From positions 7,771,001 to 7,835,000 of the forward strand of contig NC_087073.1 of the NCBI RefSeq assembly GCF_026151205.1: 64,000 bases of DNA, in the 5' to 3' direction. The notes under the pieces are model-generated. The model searched no databases. It saw nothing but the letters and a program-made list of their open reading frames with translations, and was not told the origin of the DNA. This document shows, piece by piece, positions 37,701 to 47,460 of this stretch; the first letter of the stretch is position 1, and every line of letters begins with the position of its first letter. The translations under genes and the position numbers were made by a program. This stretch comes from Bolinopsis microptera. Its lineage: Eukaryota; Ctenophora; Tentaculata; Lobata; Bolinopsidae.

Positions 37701-40654
37701 TTGATCGAGCATACACCCTTGGTATAGAAACAGCAATCCCTTCGGCGTGCTAGCAAATCCTGAACACAAATTAATTTGTTTTAAAATTCGTCTTGAAATT
37801 CGAATGAACACTGAACAGGTATAAATTTTGTAATTAATGATTCTTCTAATTCCCATACATTGTATCATTCATATACATTATATTTATACAAAGTAAAAAT
37901 AGGTCACAAGGGTGATCAAATTGCTAACCGAGCATGTTATCGACAAGGATTTCTTCGAAGCAGTTTTCAGATTCCTTATTTTCAGTTTCTTGGGGTAAGA
38001 CAGGTGGTTGTGGAGTTAAATCACCTGAACGAGAGACTGATTTGTTTTTTTAGCGTTTGATTATAGTTTTATTATTGATTTGTTGTGGATTTGTTATAGT
38101 TTTTTATCGATTTGTTATCAATTCGTTTTGATGTTTGGAAATTTTAAAATTTCATACTGAATTTTGAATTATTAATTGGTCAACATTTGGTGATTTCACG
38201 TAGAACACAAAATCAATATACAATAACAAGTGCCCCTGGTACATACCAGAGACAGATAAAACATCATTAGCCAGAGCCACAATATTGACCCGGGCCATGA
38301 CAGCGAGCCCCTCGTGAGTAGTGTAGATCTGTCTGGCTAGGAAGAGTAGAGCTGATAACACATCCTTATCTCTCTGTGTTAGATCCTTCACTGACCCACA
38401 CATAAGTTGTTTACACTGTTCCCCTATTACACTCGCCATCGACTGTAAAACAGACATTTTACTTTTACTAATAACAATTTATAAGAGCACGTGATGAAGA
38501 TAACTCATTCAGGGAACAAGGAAAAACAGAGTCCGACTCTGGATTCATGATCAGCAGAAATTAACGACTGAATAGCAATGTATTTTGATACGTACCATTT
38601 CGGTGTCTTTGAAACTAATGGTAGTATTGATGAGTTGTGATGACCCAATTGAGTAGGAAGTTAGAAGTGATAATATGTCACAAACTGCCTGCAGGGGGTG
38701 ATCAGATAGGAAAGTAGAACAGCTGAATTTTAAGTTATTCAACATGTTCGCTGATGTTTATAATGTAATTGTTTTGTTGGCTGCCGTCTCTAAGTTTAAA
38801 AAACAATTTTATATAATAGAACCTGCCAAAACAATACTGCCGTCTCTAGTTGAAAAGTGAGAAATAATTTAGAAATGTGATGTAATACCTGAATACATTT
38901 TGTACTCCATTTAGGAAGGTCTAAAAGTGGCTGCAGTAAAGTTTCCAAAACTTGTTCATTTGAGAGAAGCTTTCTGCATTCCTCTCCTGTACGGGAATTA
39001 GTTTCGAGTCAAATCCTTAATGTCAGCTTTACTTTATTGGGAATTTTACTGAGCAATAAAGCGATCAAACAAAACCAAAAATCAAATCAGTGACCATGTA
39101 CGTACCGGACACAATAATTTCTCTTATCAGTTCGCAGATGATATTCTGAGGGTGAAGAGAAGAGTCCATTAGATTAAAAACACTGTTATCTACACTCATC
39201 ATCCGGATCAGTGTCTTGAGAATCTCTACCACTCCATTTGCGTTAGTCGCAGCACGAATCAGATCTCGACCGGCTTTATACTGAGGAAGTTAAATAGTTA
39301 ATGAAAACCTGCAGTGAAGTAAATGTTTGTGGTTATCATTGCCATCGTTAAAGATTGAATAAAAGCATTGATCATCTTTAGAATTGAATTGTATTATCAT
39401 TACCTGTGCAGTATAAGCGATAACGTTTGCGGAGTGAACAAACTCCAAATACTTCAGCTGCCTCCAACTGTAGGTAAATGAGCTATAAATATCTTCAGGA
39501 GCAAGGTCTGGGATAACAACAGAAGACACACACTCAATAGAGCTCTTCAGTAGCTGATCAAACTTGCTCATGGCCAGGATCACGAGATTGCGACTAAAAC
39601 AACCGTGAAGCCACTTCCTAAACCACAGCGCTTTGTGGTCGAATAGTGAGAGGAAGTGAAGGGGTTTCAGGCAGCCATCTTCTGGAACATTCAGTGATAA
39701 CAGTTCTATTGTCTGCGTTATAGGTTGTATCATGTACCTCTCATGACATCGTATCCAGAAGGAGGTGATGTCATGTTGGAAGATGGAGAGCAGCATGAAC
39801 CGTCTCAGCAGACACCTAGTGTTTTTGTGAGCTGTATCCAGACCATTTCTCATCTCCACATGGTACGTGGCGCTACTCTGAAAGTGCTGGATCAGGTGAC
39901 CGGACAGACTGGTGTACAGTTCAGCTGTTGAGTGAGATGTACCCGAGTTGAACAGTTTAGCGTGAAGACTCAGGGACTCTTCAGCGAAGTTGTAGTCTTC
40001 GTCAGCTAGACCATCCATAATTCCCTGACGTATTACAGGCCAATGCTCACATTCACCTGGAGCTGTTTTGAACAGACAGTTTAAAGCGTTTTGTCGTACA
40101 TGTTTGGGCATGCCAGGATCCAAATTCTGTGCAATTTGAAAATATTGATCCGACGTGAAGAACATGCAACCGGTTTGATTTGAACTGGATGATAAATCGT
40201 CATTTGAGACATAGTTTTTATCTTTGAGGTATGGTGTACCGATTTCCCATCGAATTGGATCGTGATAAATTTCTACCATAACGTCAATAATTTCTTGCAT
40301 AGACAAACAGAAACTTTCTTGAAGGGCAACAAATTCTGGCGAACTAAAAACAACCTCTGTAACTTCTGGAATAACATCTAAAGGTTCACTATTAGGTCGC
40401 TTGCTTAGTTCATTTTCAATGATAACTGACAGTGAATCGTCTATTTTCTTCTGAAGTATTTTAACAAACTCAAATCTGTGAAACTGTTCATGTGTTTGTT
40501 CAAGGTGTATGAGAATATCATGGAATATCTGGGGAGTGATGGTAGCCTTATTAACTTCGCACTCAACTGCAGTAAACAGCTGTTTTAATGCTATCAGAAT
40601 GTCTTGTTGTTCTGGATACAGGGTGGTGGGATCTGCCATGTCCTGTAATGTCAT
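31743..40654 (-). CDS. TBC1D32: TBC1D32 (BROMI), exons 1-14
   Basis: Exons read from the minus strand: 40654-39404, 39280-39106, 38986-38889, 38688-38596, 38442-38247, 37759-37659, 35649-35552, 33851-33719, 33464-about 33332, 33085-32960, 32797-32737, 32489-32356, 32236-32060 and 31926-31743. The gene then continues at 16991. Phases agree at every junction but one (exon 9 to 10), where a one-base problem or a missed site remains. Total length is about 1,200 residues, near the 1,257 of human. Diagnostic stretches: YFQIAQNLDPGMPKHVRQNA (vertebrate 'LDQLDPGQPKEVR'), SFWIRCHERYM and KALWFRKWLHGCFSRN (vertebrate 'KAVWFKKWMHAYYSR'). Exon 14 has ISGLKYGCQLIVEYG. The start could be Met 40654 or the next Met at 40639. 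BROMI acts in ciliary assembly and Hedgehog signalling together with the kinase CCRK/CDK20. Two introns host + strand genes. Confidence 0.9.
33836..35316. repeat. 45-bp minisatellite made of copies of the TBC1D32 exon-8 splice acceptor
   Basis: About 33 tandem units fill almost all of the 1.7-kb intron between exons 7 and 8. On the minus strand each unit reads …TTGTTTTCCAG|GCAGTTGTCCCAGAAC…, which is the 3' splice site and first 16 bases of exon 8 (33851), followed by about 18 bases (CCACAACAGCTC…). Units differ mainly at one position (TTGTAT or TTATAT on the + strand). Most are 45 bp. Two, near 34209 and 35153, read 'catggaaacaa' and are a base short, and one near 35222 lacks about 7 bp. The long reading frames in all directions are due to a unit length divisible by three. 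Confidence 0.95.
35937..36205. repeat. Diverged tandem duplication, ~115-125 bp
   Basis: The block at 35937-36056 ('atgtagatcctcttatctta' … 'agatacacccatgat') is repeated at 36089-36200 with substitutions and a small gap. Just after it, 'tacccttgagtagctgt' also occurs twice (about 36280 and 36307). The region lies directly upstream of the SRCR-like gene inside a TBC1D32 intron. Nothing coding is seen. Confidence 0.75.
36529..37568 (+). pseudogene. SRCR-like, Cys-rich single-pass membrane protein with two frame breaks
   Basis: Reading from an acceptor at 36528|36529: a hydrophobic stretch (KILAYILSVLIILAQC) that would serve as signal peptide, then an SRCR-like domain (VCADNVTNTTANTICQSLNY … CPDNSLSNCSYK). 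At about 36920-36935 there is one extra base, after which the frame continues GDCLYGALRLKCDPHY with Cys-rich repeats (CVKCPNDTYSRGG, ECVHCPPGM). At about 37105-37115, in a G run, one base is missing, after which CKFTQHWNKKISKC continues. A transmembrane segment follows (VLLGGAGGVLLSAVVSILVL), then a cytosolic tail with GRGC repeats ending at TAG 37566. The two shifts cancel. No initiating ATG is found, so an upstream exon is missing. It could be an independent gene or, less likely, a distal part of the mosaic gene at 25870. It is nested in TBC1D32, antisense. Confidence 0.6.
37569..37658. other. Short gap between SRCR-like gene 3' end and TBC1D32 exon 6
   Basis: The + strand stop (37568) and the minus-strand exon end (37659) are only 90 bp apart, so the 3' UTR of the nested gene must run antisense through TBC1D32 exon 6 unless it is very short. 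Confidence 0.5.
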
Positions 40655-40929
40655 TCTATCTGCACATTGCTAGGAACCTATTTTGTTAAGTTTATACTTT
40701 GTAGTATGAAAAGTCGTGATAAATTAACGAATAACATTAACGAACGAACTTTTTTCGTATGCAATGTTTAAGGAAACGCAATTGAAGACAATTGATTAAA
40801 ACAAGCAAAATATCAAAACTTTAATTTGAAAAATATAAATTCTGAGTACATTCGAAACACCGATCCCATTAAAACTATTTACAAAACAAACTATCAGTAC
40901 CTTAAAATAATACATAGTACTTAATTAAA
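40655..40929. promoter_or_regulatory. 275-bp spacer, TBC1D32 promoter/F-box gene 3' end
   Basis: Between the first Met of TBC1D32 and the stop of the upstream F-box gene, both on the minus strand. It has to hold the TBC1D32 promoter and 5' UTR unless they extend into the F-box gene. No TATA box stands out. Confidence 0.4.
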
Positions 40930-42183
40930 CTACATACAAGCATCTGCTACAGATAGAAACATTGCATAGTTCGAATCAGGAGACCCATAAACTAATGACG
41001 TCTCATTAGCAACCATAAACTTTATCTTAAGTGGATTATGATGAAACACATGTTTTATAGCCCTGCTTATCGGATCCCAAACAATAAGAACATGAGCATC
41101 ACCAGCAGTTATCATAATCCACTCATTTAGAAAGATGTGTCTAACAACCCCAACGTGGGACATGTGATCTATATACAGCACAGTCCCCTGAAGGGTCCAG
41201 AACACAACCCTGCTGTCCGCCCCACCAGATACAAGAGTTGATTTGTTGGTAGCTATACAGTACACTGATCCTGAATGGTGCCGCTCAAACTCTGTTACCT
41301 TTAGGTAGTCTGATTTGTTGTATCCCAGTTTTATGCGACCAACACCGCCCTCCGCAGAACCGAAGTATAAGTAGTTAACTGACAACTGTGTTGAGTACAT
41401 CACATGCTCTGATTTGAGGGAGACGATAGGTTTTTTTGGATTGAAAATGTTGAAAGAAATAAGTTTTCCAGACCAGTAAGCAACAATTAGGTGCCAGTCA
41501 TCGTGTATGCTGGAATAGGAAACTTCTTCTTCTTCATTATGAATACAGATTACATTGTTTTGCCCAATCGTATTCAAGAAGATTTCCCCAGTATCAGCTA
41601 AAAGAACAATATGTGTTTCAGTTATATGACAAAAGTCACAAACTATACCAAATTTAAGCTGGGATCTGTATTCCTCGAGGTTAGCAAGGTTGATTACAAC
41701 AAGTTCAGATGTCTGATCATCAATAGCACAAACATGGGTATTTGAAAGGCAAAGTGAGTTTGCTGCAACCTCCATATCTTTTTTGAATACCATGATACTT
41801 TGATGCCGATATACCTCATTGTTGAATGTTACGTAAAAACAACTGAGGCACTGATCAGTGCCAACTCCGACCATATTTCCACATCTTGCAAGTGAAGACA
41901 AAATGTTTTGACTCCTTCTTAACTTGCTGGATTCGAAGAAAATTTTGCAAGGTGCATATTTCCCCGAAAACCACAAATTTCGATAACTTATGTACTGTTT
42001 ACAGATTTCCGACCAAGATTGATTTTCATTACGCTTCCTCCAACCCAAAGATACAGCATAATCTTGCCAAGATTCGATGGTCACTCTTTGGAAGCGTCTA
42101 GAAACAACACTCAGTTGAAATCTGTCAGACACAGACAAGTGTGAACAAATCGTGAGAAGTATTTCTTCAGGTAGTGATTCCAT
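40930..42183 (-). CDS. F-box and WD40-repeat protein (FBXW-type)
   Basis: An intronless 417-residue protein. Residues 1-45 form an F-box (LPEEILLTICSHLSVSDRFQ, then VVSRRFQRVTIESWQDYAVS). The rest reads as a run of weak WD40-like blades. The clearest are HSGSVYCIATNKSTLVSGGA followed by DSRVVFWT, and HVGVVRHIFLNEWIMITAGD followed by AHVLIVWD near the C-terminus. F-box proteins recruit substrates to SCF ubiquitin ligases through SKP1, with the WD40 propeller binding the substrate. Earlier blades are diverged and I cannot assign a numbered FBXW orthologue. The lack of introns among intron-rich neighbours suggests retroposition or intron loss. It is 275 bp upstream of TBC1D32, same strand, and divergent from the class C GPCR. 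Confidence 0.85.
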   Translation of the reverse strand: MESLPEEILLTICSHLSVSDRFQLSVVSRRFQRVTIESWQDYAVSLGWRKRNENQSWSEICKQYISYRNLWFSGKYAPCKIFFESSKLRRSQNILSSLARCGNMVGVGTDQCLSCFYVTFNNEVYRHQSIMVFKKDMEVAANSLCLSNTHVCAIDDQTSELVVINLANLEEYRSQLKFGIVCDFCHITETHIVLLADTGEIFLNTIGQNNVICIHNEEEEVSYSSIHDDWHLIVAYWSGKLISFNIFNPKKPIVSLKSEHVMYSTQLSVNYLYFGSAEGGVGRIKLGYNKSDYLKVTEFERHHSGSVYCIATNKSTLVSGGADSRVVFWTLQGTVLYIDHMSHVGVVRHIFLNEWIMITAGDAHVLIVWDPISRAIKHVFHHNPLKIKFMVANETSLVYGSPDSNYAMFLSVADACM

Positions 42184-42937
42184 GGTTGTGTCATGGTGTT
42201 GTCATGGTGTTGCAATCTGTATCTAATAAGGTGCACTAAAAGGATTTAAATGAGAAAACAAAAGAACGGTAAAATACATATCCTTAGTGGCAGACCAACA
42301 GACATCATGAAAATGGGTATAATTCGCTATGATTTTTCAGCATTGTTTTAATCTTTAGCCAATTATATTCGGACCGGAAGAACAATGCTTTCTCGAACGA
42401 AATATACTGCTGGTCTAGAATAGGTCTTCATTTAGTTGTTTCTCCGAGGGCAAGCTGCAAATTTATGTTTTGTTTGAACACCCATTCACTAAACGATAGA
42501 TTTTAAGGTGTGCCAGACGCGCTTTTACGATTTATCAAACACTATTACGCCACATAACAACTTCCCGCAGTTATGATCAAACAATGAAGCTTGCCTCACG
42601 AGAAAATATAGCTTATTTTGTTTTATTGTATATTAATTTCTTAATCTCTGTAGTCTTTTGTTTATCCTTTCTGTGCACCTGATTCACGTACTCTAGTTCG
42701 ACAAATAAATTTCGGCAGAAATCACCCCTTTCGAACTTTGATACGTGTCGAACCTGAGTCCAAGTTGCGTACTCTAGTTCAACAAATATTTTCGCTCCAT
42801 TTTCTACTTGTAATCGAACGGCTCACGTTATGATCAGATCGTGTGGTATTTTCTCTCTTAACTTTCTATCCCACATTTTTGTACATGAACTTTTGCCAAT
42901 TCATAATCTGATAATTTTCTGACCCAAGGTATGGCAT
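42184..42937. promoter_or_regulatory. Divergent intergenic region between F-box gene and class C GPCR
   Basis: A 754-bp spacer between the two start codons, transcribed outward on both sides. It should contain both promoters. 'gtactctagttc' recurs with variation (about 42688 and 42767). No convincing TATA box was seen. Confidence 0.45.
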
Positions 42938-45903
42938 ATGATCTTTATAATTTCATTGTATATATTGGTCTTAGCCAACTCCCAGAGTTGTTCTCACGAA
43001 TTTAAAGATGCCTACAAGCCTGTTGCCAGTAAAGACGGAGATTTCATTATTGCTGGAATCTTTAATGTTGGAAAGGTAAAAGCTTGATTCTTTTCTGTAA
43101 TATGTCATCAAGTTTTCAAATGAACAACTGAACATTGAAGAACATGCAAGTTTTGAATACCCTCATGTGTTTACATTGTATTGCACCGACAAGATTTTTA
43201 TTTCTTCAGATTTTAAATCTACAGAAATTGAAAGTAAGAAAATTACATCAGGTTGGGACTAGACTTGAACTAGAAGATGGTGCAAGTATGGCCACAAAGA
43301 ATGTTACATATTGTGCTTATGCGGATGCCAAACAATGGGGAGTACAGAAAATGTTGGCAATGAGGGACGCGGTAGAGATGGAAGGGCAAAAATTAAGGTA
43401 GATCCGGAATTTTTGCAAGCAACTTTTGTTCTGCAAATTTTCAATTTTCGATCGTTAACGATCATGCAATGATTAGAACACTGCGAATTTTGTGTTGTCT
43501 TATTTATGGAGGTGATGACACCAGAAAATAAGATATCTTAAAGACTTTTCCTATTTTTAAGACTGGATATGACACAGTCGTTACCATTCTTTATGCTTTA
43601 TTAAATAATGCATCAATGGACAACATAACATTTAGATTCTGTTAATTTTCAGAAAAATCAATGCAACACTCGGCTACCAGATATATGACGCATGCAACAG
43701 CTACGCTGTAACCAGCAGAATAGCAGGTGCCATTGCCAATAACAAGAAAGTTGTTGGAGTTTCTGCTGTTGATTATAAAAGCTTAGTGAAGTTTTCATCA
43801 CAACATATTGCCTCGTATGAGATTCCAATTTTCACATACATGTTTACTGATGATGAAATGATGACGAATAACATCTTTCCGTCATTATTTTCTATGATAG
43901 ACTCAGAAGAAAATGAAGGAAAAATCATAATCAGTTTTCTAAAACTCATGGACTATCGCTATATGGATATCTGGTACCACAAATTCTCTAAAGAAATGGC
44001 TCATTACATTTGGGACAATTATGTGCAGAAAGTTGAAAATGGCTGTGGCAGAATAGCAGAGGTAACCTTAACATCGGATTTTTACAAAATAAAGGAGAAG
44101 TACAAGCAGTCAGGAGGAAACTCGTCCCAAGTCCAGTTGATCTTGTCCAACAGTAAAGCAACCACTACCAGCATGCTGAAGCACATGACTGAAGAACTTA
44201 GTTTCCATAACAAGATTTACATTTTGGGTATTTCAAATGGTCGAAAGAGTTTTCTTAAACACTATACCACTGTGATAAATAGTGATGAGTCCCAAAACAA
44301 CACTCTGGTTCTTCCTTTGGCACCACTGTTGAATATGGAGCTACCACAGATGAATACGAAGCTCAATGCAAAGTGGCAGCCAAAACAAGAAAAAATTGAC
44401 TTGATATACCGAGAAATACAAAGGAAAATAGGCTGTTTTGAAAGTCCTGGACACTGCTTTGATCAAACTACCAGTTGGTTACCTTACGTCATTGGAGGAA
44501 TCAAAGTTATCATAAACTCGTTGCATGAGATTCTTTTAATCACTGATGGTCCAGTTTGTATCAATGACATGAGGAACAGGATTTTTAATATGATTGAAGA
44601 CAACAGCAGGAAATTCCCAGTTAACTTTGAATCCAACGTTTCCTATGACATGCTCTTTAAAGACCGAGCCTTGCATCTTGGCTATGACATTGGTATTTAT
44701 CAAAGCAGGATGGACAACTTTAATATCCTAGGAAAAGCACATTCAGAATCACTTACATTGAACGGAACTAATAAAACATTACTAGAAAATATTTCAATCT
44801 ACAACAAAACATGTTCAGAAGACTGCACACCGGGATTCTACAGATATTATGATAATCATGAGGCACTATCATTCTGTTGGACTTGCCAGCCCTGTGCTAA
44901 AAACACTATCACCACTGAAACAAATGCTGGACAGTGTGAACCATGTGGTCTTGAAGAGTGGTCGACATTCAACAACACCTGCACACAAGTAGCAGAGTTA
45001 TACATTTCAGTAAACTCTGGCTACTTTCTTGTGGGGGCTGTGACTGCTGGAGTTTCTATAATGGCAACCATCATACTTGGTATCATCGTCAAGCGCAATG
45101 AAATAAGACCCATTGTAAAGGCATGTGACAAGGAGTATCTTTACCTAATGCTGTTCAGCTTGACATTGGGATTTGCAGCAAGTGTCATCCCATTACTGAA
45201 GCCAACCAGCTATTCCTGCTCTGCCGAATATCTTAGCCGAATTCTGGTCTCGAGTCTGATAACTACAAATTTGGCATGGAGATCCATTATGGTGTACAGA
45301 ATATTCACTGCAGATAGGATATTAGAACACAGAAGCTTTGGAACCATCAAAATCTTGATCTTGAATATTGTTATTTTGGTTATTGTTATCTCCTTTGGTT
45401 TGATAGATGTCCTTGTGGTAGGGCCTTCGTGGTACATTCATAGAACACAAGAAAGAGATCATGAGCCAATGTATCTAATATGTAAAAGCCATGGGGTAGG
45501 AGCTACAGGACTGTTTGCATTTCTCCCACTTGTACCTGCAATTGCAGCTTTTGGAACAACCCTTATTCTCGCATTCAAGATGCGACAATTTCCTTTCAAC
45601 TTCAAAGAGACTTTGAATATCTTTGCTGCTGCAATGATCTGTCTCTCATGTTACCTCATGTACTTTGCAGGATATAGTTTTTCTAAGGATTACTACAAAT
45701 CACTCCTTCGAACCATATTGTATCTTGCCAGCAACCTCGCCTTTTTATTTTGTATCTTTCTACCTAAAACGATAGTGCTGCTCAAACCAGATGTTGACCT
45801 AGAGATGGAGAGAGCAGAAGTAAGAAGTTCAGTATGTACTTTTGCAAGTATGCCTCCCAACTCAGGGAGAAAAACCATTAAAAGGTGTGCTACAACAGCA
45901 TAA
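42938..45903 (+). CDS. Class C G-protein-coupled receptor (mGluR/CaSR-like)
   Basis: Three exons, 42938-43075, 43210-43397 and 43653-45903, give about 858 residues. There is a signal peptide (MIFIISLYILVLANSQ) and a Venus-flytrap ligand-binding domain, with DFIIAGIFNVGK and AMRDAVEMEGQKLRKINATL followed by GYQIYDACN, the usual class C block before a conserved cysteine. At about 495-548 is a nine-cysteine NCD3G-type linker (CTPGFYRYYDNHEALSFCWT). Seven membrane helices lie at about 560-830, and a short tail contains a Ser/Thr- and Lys/Arg-rich end. The helices start VNSGYFLVGAVTAGVSIMAT, and helix 6 contains FAAAMICLSCYLMYFAGYS. The exon 2 start is the least sure boundary; a later acceptor in the same exon would drop about 14 residues. 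Ligand unknown. The long third exon is unusual compared with vertebrate receptors of this class. Confidence 0.88.
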
Positions 45904-46550
45904 AGCTTTGCAGGGGACATCATTCAGCTGGTTTTGTGATCATTCCCAGGATTGGGTAGCATGGTAGGGATAAAATCTGTACCCACTGCACTGGGTATCC
46001 ACTTAAGACCACACAGAAAACAAATGACTGTCTGACGTTTGTAATACCTTTTATATTTACCTACGCAAACGATCATGATTTTATTTGATGTGGCACCCAG
46101 TATCATATATATAATATATCTCCCAAAGAGAGTGCTTGCTGCGGTTTAGCAGGAGCATCATAATTCGAACAATTTAAAACAATCACTGAGGATTGGTAAT
46201 GTTTTCTACATATCATGAAATGAATCATTTGCCGGCCAATTTGAGTGTTTCTCTTTGTTTGAAATATATATGTAATATTTATAGAAACACTGTGTCTATT
46301 GATATTATATATATATATATTTGTTTTCTGTGTTTTTTAAATCTAATTATTTTAGATTCGAATTTTGGTAATGATAGAAATAATATAAAGTAAAATGCTT
46401 ATATTTTTAAATATTACTATCCGAAAATTTAAATTGCTAAATAATAAAACTGTATTGGTCTAAAAAGTTACATGTATTGATTATTAAAAATCCAAATTAT
46501 TCTATATTTTTATTGTATCACATGGTGACCCCCACTGTCGCTTCACTGTA
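45904..46550. other. GPCR 3' flank, AT-rich; no further gene
   Basis: Downstream of the receptor stop codon the sequence is AT-rich with short TA runs (46303-46320). No recognisable exon is present. AATAAA-like signals near 46441-46450 could end the transcript. Confidence 0.4.
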
Positions 46551-47460
46551 GAGTTTCAACGATACAGGGGGAGCCGCACACTCGTGCGCGGCGGGTCATA
46601 CAACGTGTGACAATATTTTTCGACAACTTATATTTTCCTCCAGCGCACACAGTGAGTTTCGCGCACTTTGCAATGAATAGTCATGAATTAGTTATAATTT
46701 GACTATTGTTAATGGTCTGGCCCAGCGCGCAACTTCATAGCACTTGCCATATTTCGAGAAAAAAAGTTAACAGGTGATATTCGTAAAATATTTGTTTGTA
46801 CAAGTCCCTTTCAGCGCGCGCTACTTCGAAGAAATTTAGACGATCAGTAACATCCGTCAAGTAATAATTTTGCCAAAATCGTGTTATACAACGTAATCAA
46901 TGACAACAGAGTAACAGACATCGACAGTGATGAGTGAGCAATGATAAATGAGACGCCACGCACAAAATGATGCTTCTCGTCTAAGTCGTTCCTTACATAA
47001 TTTCACATAATTAACCACGTGCTTGCTATGACCAGAGTTGACCATTGTTAATGGTATGGCCCGAGAAGAAAGCGGCGCGCGCTATTTCGAAGAAATTTAG
47101 ACGAGTAACATCCTTCAACGGGCGCGCTTGTCATGTTTGTTTCACGCGCGCGGCGTCAGTACTGCAAACGCTAGGGCTCTGGATAGAGCAAGGAGGCGGG
47201 CGCATGCTACTGCAAGCGCAAGGGTTCTGGATCTAGAGCAATCACATAATCATATAAGTTTTTGCTACGTGACGCGCTTGTTTTCTTTGTGCTTGTCGCA
47301 GCGCCTTTAGTGTTTTTACATAAACAATTGACCATTGTTAATGATCTGACCCGGCGCGCGCTACTTCGTAGCTCTTGCCATCGAGAAGAAGAAAGCGGCG
47401 CGCGCTACTTCGAAGAAATTTAGACGAGTAACATCCGTCAACATAAACAATAAACATAAA
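46550..47460. repeat. Cluster of GC-rich interspersed repeats (GCGCGCTACTTCGAAG family)
   Basis: 'gcgcgctacttcgaagaaat' appears at about 46818 and 47401, with a near copy at 47078 and related short forms around 46725 and 47356. It is followed by 'ttagacgagtaacatccgtca' or variants. 'gaccattgttaatg' recurs at 47039 and 47329. A block around 47170-47230 ('ctggatagagcaagg', 'tactgcaagcgcaaggg') returns inverted near 47930-47960 and 48695-48730. The pieces look like shuffled parts of one transposon family. Confidence 0.7.
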
